Shown: positions 1 to 6,732 of the stretch, piece after piece
How positions within the stretch are numbered: the stretch's first letter is position 1
Layout: each line of letters begins with the position of its first letter
Made by a program: the position numbers and the translations under genes
DNA from: Euryarchaeota archaeon UBA125
GTDB lineage: Archaea > Thermoplasmatota > Poseidoniia > Poseidoniales > Thalassarchaeaceae
Assembly (NCBI GenBank): GCA_002502625.1
Contig: DAPV01000062.1
Location: 1-21,285 of the forward strand
Length of the DNA stretch: 21,285 nt
Direction: 5' to 3'
The notes under the pieces: generated by a model
The model's input: only the letters and a program-made list of their open reading frames with translations
Told to the model about the DNA's origin: nothing
Databases searched by the model: none

Positions 1-291
1 TGAAAGAAATGAATCTACTTGTAACCAAGCAAATAAGCCTATGAGAGAAAGTGCTAGTATCAATAGAAGAAGCATTGTCGCATTTGCTTGTAAGGTATTG
101 AAACCATGGTTGTTTAACCAGTCTGCTCCTGGTTTTAAGACAAAATATAGCCCAAATGCAAGAAAAAGTGGTTTTAGCACACTTTCTAATAAGTGAGCGG
201 AAAGGATAACCATTGCTACGATAATAATGCCGTGATATACCATTTGCAATCTTCTTTCGAAGGTTACTGTGGACCAATCTCTATCCGACAT
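1..291 (-). CDS. AI-2E family transporter-like membrane protein, N-terminal part (runs off the window)
   Basis: This is an open frame on the minus strand from an ATG at 289-291 to the window edge, 97 codons with no stop, so the C-terminal part is missing. The protein starts MSDRDWSTV and has three strongly hydrophobic stretches at about residues 18-34, 38-54 and 72-91. The segment around residues 38-60 (VLKPLFLAFGLYFVLKPGAD) resembles the opening of AI-2E/PerM (UPF0118) family permeases, which are multi-pass inner-membrane proteins of about 350 residues. In bacteria some members export autoinducer-2 or exchange Na+ for H+, so the substrate here cannot be assigned. It lies 45 bp downstream of dph2 on the same strand and may be its distal operon partner. 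The family call rests on this short N-terminal piece only; it could be another polytopic membrane protein. Confidence 0.7.
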   Translation of the reverse strand, partial: MSDRDWSTVTFERRLQMVYHGIIIVAMVILSAHLLESVLKPLFLAFGLYFVLKPGADWLNNHGFNTLQANATMLLLLILALSLIGLFAWLQVDSFLS

Positions 292-336
292 AATTGTCCG
301 TTGTACTCAGATGATATGACGATATCGATGAAGAAA

Positions 337-1443
337 TTATGGGATTTCATCGAATTTATATCCATCTTCCCACTTTTTTTCGCCCAATACTACTTCAAGT
401 TCGTATGGAGTAATCATCGGCTTAGCATACTTTACAGCATCATCAATCGCAATTCTAGGGCATGCTGTGTTAACGAAAACATCAACAGGATAAAAATCAA
501 TTAATTCTGGACCTACATGTTCCATGGCTAGCAAATATCCTTTTTTACCATGTTTTTCTAGTTTATTTTTCATTCTAAGTGCTAAATTACGACGCATTTG
601 ACCTGGTTTCGCCCCGATTAGTATTCCAAATCTATTCTTATCCATTGAAGACATAATGAGTCCTGATCTCTGTCTTAGAATTCGTTCAATTCTTTCTCTT
701 CCCATTTCAGTTGCTTCACCGGTATATGGATCTAGCATAGCAAGCGGTTTGCCGGTATGAAGTACAAGTCCGATTGGATGGAAATCTCCACTTCCTAGGA
801 AAATATAGTGTCCAACAGTAGGGTCGTCTCCCGAATAATTGCACCCAAGAACCTGTCCTGGGAAGGACAAACGAGCACCTCCAACTGGAATCGTTACGTC
901 AAATCCTGCTTCTTCGAAATATTTTTTGTACGTTGGCAAGAGATGCAAATGTTGAATGCTCCCAACTAATCCTAATTTAGTATCAGTTAGAGGAGCAATT
1001 CTACCTACCATGTCTTGAAATTTATCAATCGCTTCAAGTTCATCTTCAACTGGATTTGAGGGGTTATTTATTCTCTCAAATGCAATCTGTCGATGAGCGT
1101 TAAGATATGGGATTACAGGTGCAATTTCTGGACTACCATCGTATGTTACAGGGATAAATTGTGTCGGCATTCCAGAATCAATATTCATTTGAGAATGCCC
1201 CATATGGGCAACTAATTCAACTCCTATATTCTGCATTTTATCATGAACTAAGTCACAAGCACCATAACATGGGTCTGCTGAAAGAACTACTCTTGCAGAA
1301 GTCTCAGTCTCGATTTGATCCATCATTTCAAGAGCTTGCATTTTTAATCCTTCAGGAACTTGAAGGGCAACTAATTTAGTATCATTTTTCTTGATTCTCT
1401 CGACTAAGTCATCGAGTTCAAATTCATGTCTAGAGAGATCCAT
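337..1443 (-). CDS. dph2: 2-(3-amino-3-carboxypropyl)histidine synthase, archaeal Dph2
   Basis: This 368-residue protein matches archaeal Dph2, the first enzyme of diphthamide biosynthesis. Dph2 moves the 3-amino-3-carboxypropyl group of S-adenosylmethionine onto a histidine of elongation factor 2, using a [4Fe-4S] cluster and non-canonical radical SAM chemistry. The three cluster cysteines expected of the family are visible, one per domain: C59 in DPCYGACD, C201 in GQVLGCNYSG and C328 in VNTACPRIAIDD. C63 is an additional nearby cysteine. The length fits the archaeal homodimeric form rather than the eukaryotic Dph1/Dph2 heterodimer. The start is ATG at 1441-1443, giving the sequence MDLSRHEFEL; a later start would erode domain 1. 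It follows hpt on the same strand with a 32-bp AT-rich gap, and precedes the AI-2E-like gene. Placement near L10e puts two translation-related genes together. Confidence 0.94.
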   Translation of the reverse strand: MDLSRHEFELDDLVERIKKNDTKLVALQVPEGLKMQALEMMDQIETETSARVVLSADPCYGACDLVHDKMQNIGVELVAHMGHSQMNIDSGMPTQFIPVTYDGSPEIAPVIPYLNAHRQIAFERINNPSNPVEDELEAIDKFQDMVGRIAPLTDTKLGLVGSIQHLHLLPTYKKYFEEAGFDVTIPVGGARLSFPGQVLGCNYSGDDPTVGHYIFLGSGDFHPIGLVLHTGKPLAMLDPYTGEATEMGRERIERILRQRSGLIMSSMDKNRFGILIGAKPGQMRRNLALRMKNKLEKHGKKGYLLAMEHVGPELIDFYPVDVFVNTACPRIAIDDAVKYAKPMITPYELEVVLGEKKWEDGYKFDEIP

Positions 1444-1475
1444 GATAATACAACCTTGAGATATTTTCTAATTTA

Positions 1476-2054
1476 TTATGGTAGAATATTTACTTCTGCA
1501 CCATTCATTTCTATTCGAACTAAGCTTTTTAGAGGCCAATTATGTTTGTTAATTAGGTTCTTCATGCCATCACCTTTCTCGAAAATAGTCCAAACTTCTG
1601 ATAGAATAGCTCCCCTTGCTTCTAATGAAGAGAGTACTGCTTCCATAGTTCCTCCAGTAGAAATTACATCATCTACTACGAGTATCTTTTCTTGAGGATT
1701 TACATCATTAATCCAGATTGAACCCTTTGAATAACCTGTACTTTGATCTACAACTGTTTCAAAATCTAGACCATAAGAGCGTTTTCTAGCAACTACTGTT
1801 GGAATTCCTGTGGCTACAGAAAGAACAGATGCTAATGGAAGGCCCATTGCTTCTATTGACAAAATAAGATCAATATTTTCCCAATCTATTCTATGGAGCA
1901 ATAAATCTCGGGCAGCAGCAAGAAGGTCACTTGGAGCTCGAGGGACTCCATCTGTTAGTGGGTGAATGAAATATGGATATTCTCCTTTCCAAATAACTGG
2001 GGCGGTACGGACGCTTTCTTCAAGCATCGTCACTGCTTCGGCTTCGGAGTACAT
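1476..2054 (-). CDS. hpt: Archaeal hypoxanthine/guanine phosphoribosyltransferase
   Basis: This is a 192-residue type I phosphoribosyltransferase for purine salvage, joining hypoxanthine or guanine (possibly adenine) to PRPP. The PRPP-binding motif VVDDVISTGGT lies at residues 126-136. Other blocks typical of the archaeal HGPRTase family are visible: YFIHPLTDGVP at 28-38, SIEAMGLPLAS at 66-76, ARKRSYGL at 89-96 and STGYSKG at 105-111. Archaeal relatives often begin at the equivalent of M10 (MLEESVRTAPV), so the true start may be the ATG at 2025-2027 rather than 2052-2054; neither has a strong Shine-Dalgarno. A TATA-like CTTATAG lies on the minus strand around 2070-2076, about 20 bp upstream of the first ATG and nearer the expected distance for a start at M10. 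It sits 37 bp after ribosomal protein L10e and 32 bp before dph2. Exact base preference cannot be read from the sequence. Confidence 0.87.
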   Translation of the reverse strand: MYSEAEAVTMLEESVRTAPVIWKGEYPYFIHPLTDGVPRAPSDLLAAARDLLLHRIDWENIDLILSIEAMGLPLASVLSVATGIPTVVARKRSYGLDFETVVDQSTGYSKGSIWINDVNPQEKILVVDDVISTGGTMEAVLSSLEARGAILSEVWTIFEKGDGMKNLINKHNWPLKSLVRIEMNGAEVNILP

Positions 2055-2091
2055 GACTATCGACTTTGGCTATAAGTATTGAATTCGACGT

Positions 2092-2631
2092 CTAGACTAG
2101 ACCTTTGAGAAGTTCTGCGCCTTCAATTAGACGAATCTTTGTTGATGATGGAAACTTCATTCCTGCTTTACGAAGAGCATCACGTGCATCAAGATAGAAT
2201 TCAGGATCAGTTTGAATAGAGATAATACATTGATCTCTTTTCACTCGTGCAGCAGTGCCTACATTTTTTCCGAATGATTGACGCATACCTTGCGAAACAC
2301 GATCAGCTCCTGCTCCAGTTGCTTGCTTATTCTCTCGAAGGATCTGATGAGGATATGTGTGAACTCTTAGAGCATATCCTTGTTCCCCTGCTCCAGTTCT
2401 AATTCTAGAGTTAGAAATCATTCTTGCTGCTTCGAGAGCAGTGTGTCTGATTTGACAAGCATTGTTTACCGTTAAGTGTAAGACTACTGGGAATTTACCC
2501 GCTTCTGCTCGAGTACGATTTCCCATATGGAATCTTAGGATTCTATTGTTCGGAACCCCACCTGTATACTTGCGACGTGTGAAAGATTGACCTTTCACTT
2601 GACGATACATCTTAGCGGGCTTACGTGCCAT
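2092..2631 (-). CDS. rpl10e: Large-subunit ribosomal protein L10e (uL16)
   Basis: This 179-residue, strongly basic protein is the archaeal/eukaryotic-type uL16 (L10e). It sits near the peptidyl-transferase and tRNA-accommodation region of the large subunit. The N-terminus MARKPAKMYRQVKGQ and the blocks YTGGVPN, ARMISNSRI and HTYPHQILRENK are typical of the family, and the length matches archaeal orthologues. The ATG at 2629-2631 is supported by a GAGG Shine-Dalgarno at 2639-2642 (minus strand, 7-nt spacing) and a TATA-like TTAAATA at 2669-2675. It is the first gene of the minus-strand run L10e - hpt - dph2 - AI-2E-like protein. Its presence is the strongest single pointer to an archaeal host, since bacterial L16 is shorter and differs in sequence. 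Confidence 0.97.
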   Translation of the reverse strand: MARKPAKMYRQVKGQSFTRRKYTGGVPNNRILRFHMGNRTRAEAGKFPVVLHLTVNNACQIRHTALEAARMISNSRIRTGAGEQGYALRVHTYPHQILRENKQATGAGADRVSQGMRQSFGKNVGTAARVKRDQCIISIQTDPEFYLDARDALRKAGMKFPSSTKIRLIEGAELLKGLV

Positions 2632-2635
2632 TAGA

Positions 2636-2642
2636 ATCCCTC
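2636..2642 (-). promoter_or_regulatory. Shine-Dalgarno of rpl10e
   Basis: The minus strand reads GAGGGAT just upstream of the rpl10e ATG, with the GAGG core 7 nt from the start. It matches the archaeal anti-Shine-Dalgarno well and fixes the start codon. Confidence 0.6.
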
Positions 2643-2668
2643 TCGGGTACTGGCGACTTACAGTCTCT

Positions 2669-2675
2669 ATTTAAT
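2669..2675 (-). promoter_or_regulatory. TATA-box candidate for rpl10e
   Basis: The minus strand reads TTAAATA, about 40 bp upstream of the rpl10e ATG. With the usual archaeal TATA-to-start distance of about 25 bp, transcription would begin near 2645-2648. The leader would then be about 15 nt, just enough to include the GAGG ribosome-binding site. The geometry fits, but no transcript data support it. Confidence 0.45.
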
Positions 2676-2750
2676 CCCCTCTCTACACAGTGATTCTAGT
2701 AGATGAGTCAGTTTAGGTGAGATAGTAGGCTATGCTTCAAGAACCGACCC

Positions 2751-3941
2751 GTGGCACACTATTCTATGGCAACTGGTTCTAGCCAAGGTCTATTCACAGT
2801 GCTTCTGACCGAGGAAGGTGAAGGGCAATGGCTTTCGTTGATTGCATTTGTGATGGTTATGATACTGGGTGCAGCCTTAATTCAGGTTGCAGATGTAATT
2901 CCGTCTGGTACTGAAAATCATCCGACTTTACCTGAAGGAAGTTCCATTCTGTCTATGGATTTCGCAGAAGATGGTAGTTCATTAGCAGTTATCGACGATT
3001 CGGGAACTAACAGATTATTCAGAATTCAAGGTTCAAATGTTGTAGAAATTTCTACAACATCTGAACCAACAGTAGTTTCTTCTTTCGGTTCAGATTGGTT
3101 AGTAGGTGGAGAATCTGGACTATTAGTGAGAATTGTAGGTGAAGATCTAACATCTATTCCAATATTACAGGCAGAGGACAAAGTATTGGACCTTCATGCA
3201 GAAGATGGTTCATCAGGATGGATTTTGATTGAAAGAGGACAAAATGTAGAACTTCGTTCATTTGATTCCAGAATTCAGAATCCATTGAGTTTTGCCGCTG
3301 ATGTCGGAGATACTTCCATTACTCTCACAGGTTTTGATGTTGATGATTCTGGAAATTTAGCAATAGTTCGAGGTATCTCGTCAGTATTTTCCAATCCTGG
3401 TTCTCCGTCAGATATTGGAGAAGTTCTTTTTGTAGCTTCGGCGTCTCTAGGTTTTGCTCCTGAGGCAACTTTAGTTCAACATAGTATAGGTGCTGCATAT
3501 CATTCAGTTCATATTTCAGATGATCAAAATCTCATGGGTTTTGCTGTTTCTTCTGATAAATTAACTCTAATTGGAGACGATTTATCAGTATCATCAGAGA
3601 TAAGTATTGGAGGAGGTTCAGCCTCAACAGTTGATTCAGAAGGAAGATTATGGGTATTTGGAGAAGAATCGAATGTGATTATTCTAGATGCAGATGGCTC
3701 TATCCAAAGCCTCAGTGTTGAATCCCCGGAAGATTTCTCTGCCCAATCTGCTGTTTCAAATGGAGATACCATACATGTAATTTACAATGGAGATCGTCTA
3801 TTAGTAATTGATTCTACTTCGCTGTCCAATCCAATACTCCGCCCGTCTCTTCTTTTTGATGGTATTTTCTTAGCAATTGCAGCAGGAGCTTGTTTAGTTT
3901 TAGCACGTAATTTCCAAGTTATGGGTTTCGATGCATGGTGA
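2751..3941 (+). CDS. Membrane-anchored propeller-like protein of unknown function
   Basis: I do not recognise this 396-residue protein. A hydrophobic segment at about residues 27-46 follows an acidic N-terminus, and a second lies at about 370-387, so the protein is probably anchored at both ends with a large domain between, likely outside the membrane. The middle (about 60-365) is a run of short beta-rich repeats with recurring patterns such as FAEDGSSLAVI, FDVDDSGNLAIV, VDSEGRLWVF and NGDTIHVIYNGDRLLVID. These recall WD40/PQQ-type beta-propeller blades, but no clean repeat consensus is present. The frame opens with GTG at 2751; an in-frame ATG at 2766 is an equally good start, and neither has an obvious Shine-Dalgarno. 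It is divergent from rpl10e (119-bp gap) and lies 103 bp upstream of mutS, which has its own ribosome-binding site, so a link to mismatch repair is not implied. Confidence 0.7.
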   Translation: MAHYSMATGSSQGLFTVLLTEEGEGQWLSLIAFVMVMILGAALIQVADVIPSGTENHPTLPEGSSILSMDFAEDGSSLAVIDDSGTNRLFRIQGSNVVEISTTSEPTVVSSFGSDWLVGGESGLLVRIVGEDLTSIPILQAEDKVLDLHAEDGSSGWILIERGQNVELRSFDSRIQNPLSFAADVGDTSITLTGFDVDDSGNLAIVRGISSVFSNPGSPSDIGEVLFVASASLGFAPEATLVQHSIGAAYHSVHISDDQNLMGFAVSSDKLTLIGDDLSVSSEISIGGGSASTVDSEGRLWVFGEESNVIILDADGSIQSLSVESPEDFSAQSAVSNGDTIHVIYNGDRLLVIDSTSLSNPILRPSLLFDGIFLAIAAGACLVLARNFQVMGFDAW

Positions 3942-4032
3942 TTTAGTTACTTTATTAGTTCTAAATTTCTCTTTTTCTTAGCGTTATGTTCATCATGCCT
4001 CGCTGGCGTGCGCAGATGGTCACGCGTTATTT

Positions 4033-4039
4033 GGAGGTG
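4033..4039 (+). promoter_or_regulatory. Shine-Dalgarno of mutS
   Basis: GGAGGTG lies 5 nt before the mutS ATG and is a near-perfect complement of the archaeal 16S 3' end. It decides the start at 4045 over the competing short frame that opens at 3986. Confidence 0.75.
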
Positions 4040-4044
4040 CAAGA

Positions 4045-6723
4045 ATGGCCAGCAAGGGACCCGGGATGCTTGATCAATATCGGGAAATCAAGCAAGAATA
4101 TCCTGATACCGTTCTTTTTTTCAGAATGGGTGATTTCTATGAGATGTTTTACGAAGATGCGGTTTTAGGGTCCGAGGTTCTTGGAATTACTTTGACAAGT
4201 AGAGATAAGAATGCTGAGAACCCTGTTCCAATGGCTGGCATTCCTTGGCATAGTGTTGAAGACTATTTACGAAAAATGGTACAGTCTGGTCACAAAGTTA
4301 CTGTCTGTGAGCAAGCATCAGAGCCTCTTCCTGGAGAGAAAATACTTCGAAGAGTAGTTTCTCGAGTTTATACTCCGGGTTCATTATACGAAGATTCCTT
4401 GATTGGTGAAGATGGTTCAGCGTTACTTGCATCAGTAGTCCTAAAATCTGATTCGTTAGGACTTGCCTTACTTGATACCTCTACTGGTAGAGCATGGGCG
4501 CAGCAGTTCTCTGGACCTTCTCGTTTTGATAGACTTAGAGACGAAATGCTAAGATGGTCACCTGCAGAATTGGTTACAACTGGTAAAGATGCAGTAAATG
4601 AGTCATTACGCTCAGTTATCATGGATGTAGACCAACTCTCTATTTCTACTCATGATTGTCCTCCTAAGCGTAGAATAGAAGTGGTACGTCATCATCTTGA
4701 AGTGGCAGATTTAGGTTCAATAGATCTTGATTCTCGCCCATATGGGATGGAAGCTTGTGGTCTTGGAGCATCTTACATTTCTTCTCTTCATTTGATTGAT
4801 GCTGTACCTCTGAGAGAGATTTCAATTGAGGATGATTCAGAATATATGTCTCTTGATCAGACTACTTTGAAGAATTTAGAATTGACACAAACACTACTAG
4901 GAGAGCGAACGGGTTCTCTTCTTCATGCTATTGACCAAACCCGAACATGGATGGGTCGAAGAATGTTAAGGGAATGGTTACTTCGACCTTTAATGAATAA
5001 GAATCGAATCGCTGAACGTCATTCGGCCATCTCTTCTTTAGTTCGTGCTTCTAAGAGATTAGCTGAGATAAGATCTTGTTTGCAGTCTATGAGAGATCTT
5101 GAAAGACTTTCAACTCGTTTAGCATATGATAGGGCTAATGCACGTGATTTGATTGCTATTTCTGATGCCCTTAGTCGCATGCCTCGCCTGCAAGGATTAG
5201 TCAACGAATCATCTGACGCACTTCTTATTTCCTTAGGCGAAGACCTCACTAAATTAGAATTTGTGAGGTCAATGATTGAAAATGAATTGGTAGATGAACC
5301 TCCACATACAATACGTGATGGGGGACTATTTAGGATTGGAATTAATGATTCATTAGACGAACTTCGTATTCGATCGGGTGAAGGAAAAGATTGGCTAAAG
5401 GAATTTGAACAAAAAGAGAGGGAGAGATTGAATATCCCCTCGCTTAAAGTTAAATTTAACAGGCAATTTGGGTATTTTGTTGAAGTTACTAAAGTACACA
5501 CTGATAAGGTTCCAGATGAGTATCGAAGACGTCAAACATTGACAAATGCGGAACGATATACTACGGATGAGTTAGCGGAATGGGAAGACATTATTCTAAA
5601 TGCAGGTGGTAGAGAAAATGATCTTGAATATCGCTTATTTTTAGAGTTAAGAGAACGAATAAAGAGCCAAAGTTCAGATTTATCTCAAATAGCTAGAAGC
5701 ATTGCTTCGATAGATGTTTTATGCTCCCTCGCTGAACAGTCTCGTAGAAAATCGTGGGTTCGGCCAGAGATTTTTGAAGATGATAGATTAGATATTACCG
5801 ATGGCAGACATCCGGTTTTAGAAGAATTAGAAGGATTTGTACCTAATGATACTAAATTTGCTAAAAACCGAAAATTTCTATTGTTAACTGGACCGAATAT
5901 GGGTGGAAAATCAACTTATTTACGTCAAACAGCATTGATTTCTATTCTTGCTCAGGCTGGTTCTTTCGTTCCTGCTTCAAAGGCTAAAATTGGCCTGATT
6001 GATAGAATATTTACTCGAGTTGGAGCACATGATGATCTACGTCGTGGAAGATCTACATTTATGGTGGAAATGATAGAGGTCGCACATATTCTCCGTCGTG
6101 CAACCTCCCGAAGTTTAGTTCTTCTTGATGAAGTAGGCCGAGGTACATCTACATTTGATGGCCTAGCAATTGCATGGTCAGTGACTGAAGATTTAGCAAA
6201 GAGAATTGGTTCAAGGTCATTATTTGCAACTCATTATCATCAATTAATAGGATTAGAAGGTGAAATAGACAGCTTATTCAATATTCATGTTCAGGTGGCT
6301 GAAATTGATCGTGAATTGACATTCTTGCATACTGTTTCTGATGGGCCTTGTGATGATTCATATGGAGTTCAAGTTGCATCCCTTGCAGGATTGCCCACTT
6401 CAGTTATTGAAAGAGCAAGAGATTTGTTGATTTTCTTGGAACAACAAGCCGAGGGAGCTAGAGCTGGAGGAAAAGGAATCCCACTTTCAAGACCAGATGG
6501 GCAATCTTCTGTATTTGGATGGACGGTGCATCAACAGCCAAATGTAGTCCAAACTTCTGCTACTAATGTTCCAATCTTATCTACCAAGCAGAAAGATCTG
6601 TTAGAACGCCTTTCGGCTTTAGATCCTGATTTGATGACTCCTCGTGAAGCGTTAGATGCCTTATATGCTCTAAAAGCTGAAGAAGAAGGAAAAGAGAAAA
6701 TGCCGGATTGGGTTGAGGAGTGA
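4045..6723 (+). CDS. mutS: DNA mismatch repair ATPase MutS (MutS1 type)
   Basis: This is a full-length 892-residue MutS, which recognises mismatches and small loops as a clamp and recruits MutL. The N-terminal mismatch-recognition domain carries the diagnostic F31-Y32-E33 in MGDFYEMF, where the Phe stacks on the mismatched base. Connector, lever/clamp and ATPase domains follow in the usual order. The Walker A is TGPNMGGKST with K622, the Walker B is LLDEVGRGTST with D695 and E696, and the FATHYHQL signature follows. A Phe-Tyr-Glu N-terminus marks MutS1 rather than the MutS2 or MutS5-like proteins also found in some archaea. The last 80 or so residues form a C-terminal tail of the kind bacterial MutS uses for multimerisation. 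The start at 4045 is set by GGAGGTG. mutL begins 6 nt after the stop, so the two are very probably co-transcribed. MutS1 is patchy in archaea and usually interpreted as acquired from bacteria. Confidence 0.97.
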   Translation: MASKGPGMLDQYREIKQEYPDTVLFFRMGDFYEMFYEDAVLGSEVLGITLTSRDKNAENPVPMAGIPWHSVEDYLRKMVQSGHKVTVCEQASEPLPGEKILRRVVSRVYTPGSLYEDSLIGEDGSALLASVVLKSDSLGLALLDTSTGRAWAQQFSGPSRFDRLRDEMLRWSPAELVTTGKDAVNESLRSVIMDVDQLSISTHDCPPKRRIEVVRHHLEVADLGSIDLDSRPYGMEACGLGASYISSLHLIDAVPLREISIEDDSEYMSLDQTTLKNLELTQTLLGERTGSLLHAIDQTRTWMGRRMLREWLLRPLMNKNRIAERHSAISSLVRASKRLAEIRSCLQSMRDLERLSTRLAYDRANARDLIAISDALSRMPRLQGLVNESSDALLISLGEDLTKLEFVRSMIENELVDEPPHTIRDGGLFRIGINDSLDELRIRSGEGKDWLKEFEQKERERLNIPSLKVKFNRQFGYFVEVTKVHTDKVPDEYRRRQTLTNAERYTTDELAEWEDIILNAGGRENDLEYRLFLELRERIKSQSSDLSQIARSIASIDVLCSLAEQSRRKSWVRPEIFEDDRLDITDGRHPVLEELEGFVPNDTKFAKNRKFLLLTGPNMGGKSTYLRQTALISILAQAGSFVPASKAKIGLIDRIFTRVGAHDDLRRGRSTFMVEMIEVAHILRRATSRSLVLLDEVGRGTSTFDGLAIAWSVTEDLAKRIGSRSLFATHYHQLIGLEGEIDSLFNIHVQVAEIDRELTFLHTVSDGPCDDSYGVQVASLAGLPTSVIERARDLLIFLEQQAEGARAGGKGIPLSRPDGQSSVFGWTVHQQPNVVQTSATNVPILSTKQKDLLERLSALDPDLMTPREALDALYALKAEEEGKEKMPDWVEE

Positions 6724-6732
6724 TTTTTTTTG
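6715..6732 (+). promoter_or_regulatory. mutL ribosome-binding site, T8 tract and TTG start
   Basis: GAGGAG at 6715-6720, still inside the mutS reading frame, is followed by the mutS stop TGA and eight consecutive T residues at 6724-6731. The last two of these form the TTG start of mutL (6730-6732). Spacing from the purine block to the start is 9 nt. Placing the site inside mutS suggests translational coupling. A T-run of this length could also act as a weak archaeal termination signal between the two genes. Confidence 0.55.

Noticed and set aside
193..504. Plus-strand 103-codon open frame
   Set aside because: It is antisense to dph2 and to the AI-2E-like gene start, has no ribosome-binding site and no family resemblance.
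3986..4168. 60-codon open frame overlapping the mutS start
   Set aside because: It is out of frame with mutS, has no ribosome-binding site, and the strong GGAGGTG serves the mutS ATG at 4045.
5019..5501. 160-codon open frame antisense to mutS
   Set aside because: Serine/leucine-rich shadow of the mutS core; mutS is unambiguous here and the shadow has no motifs.
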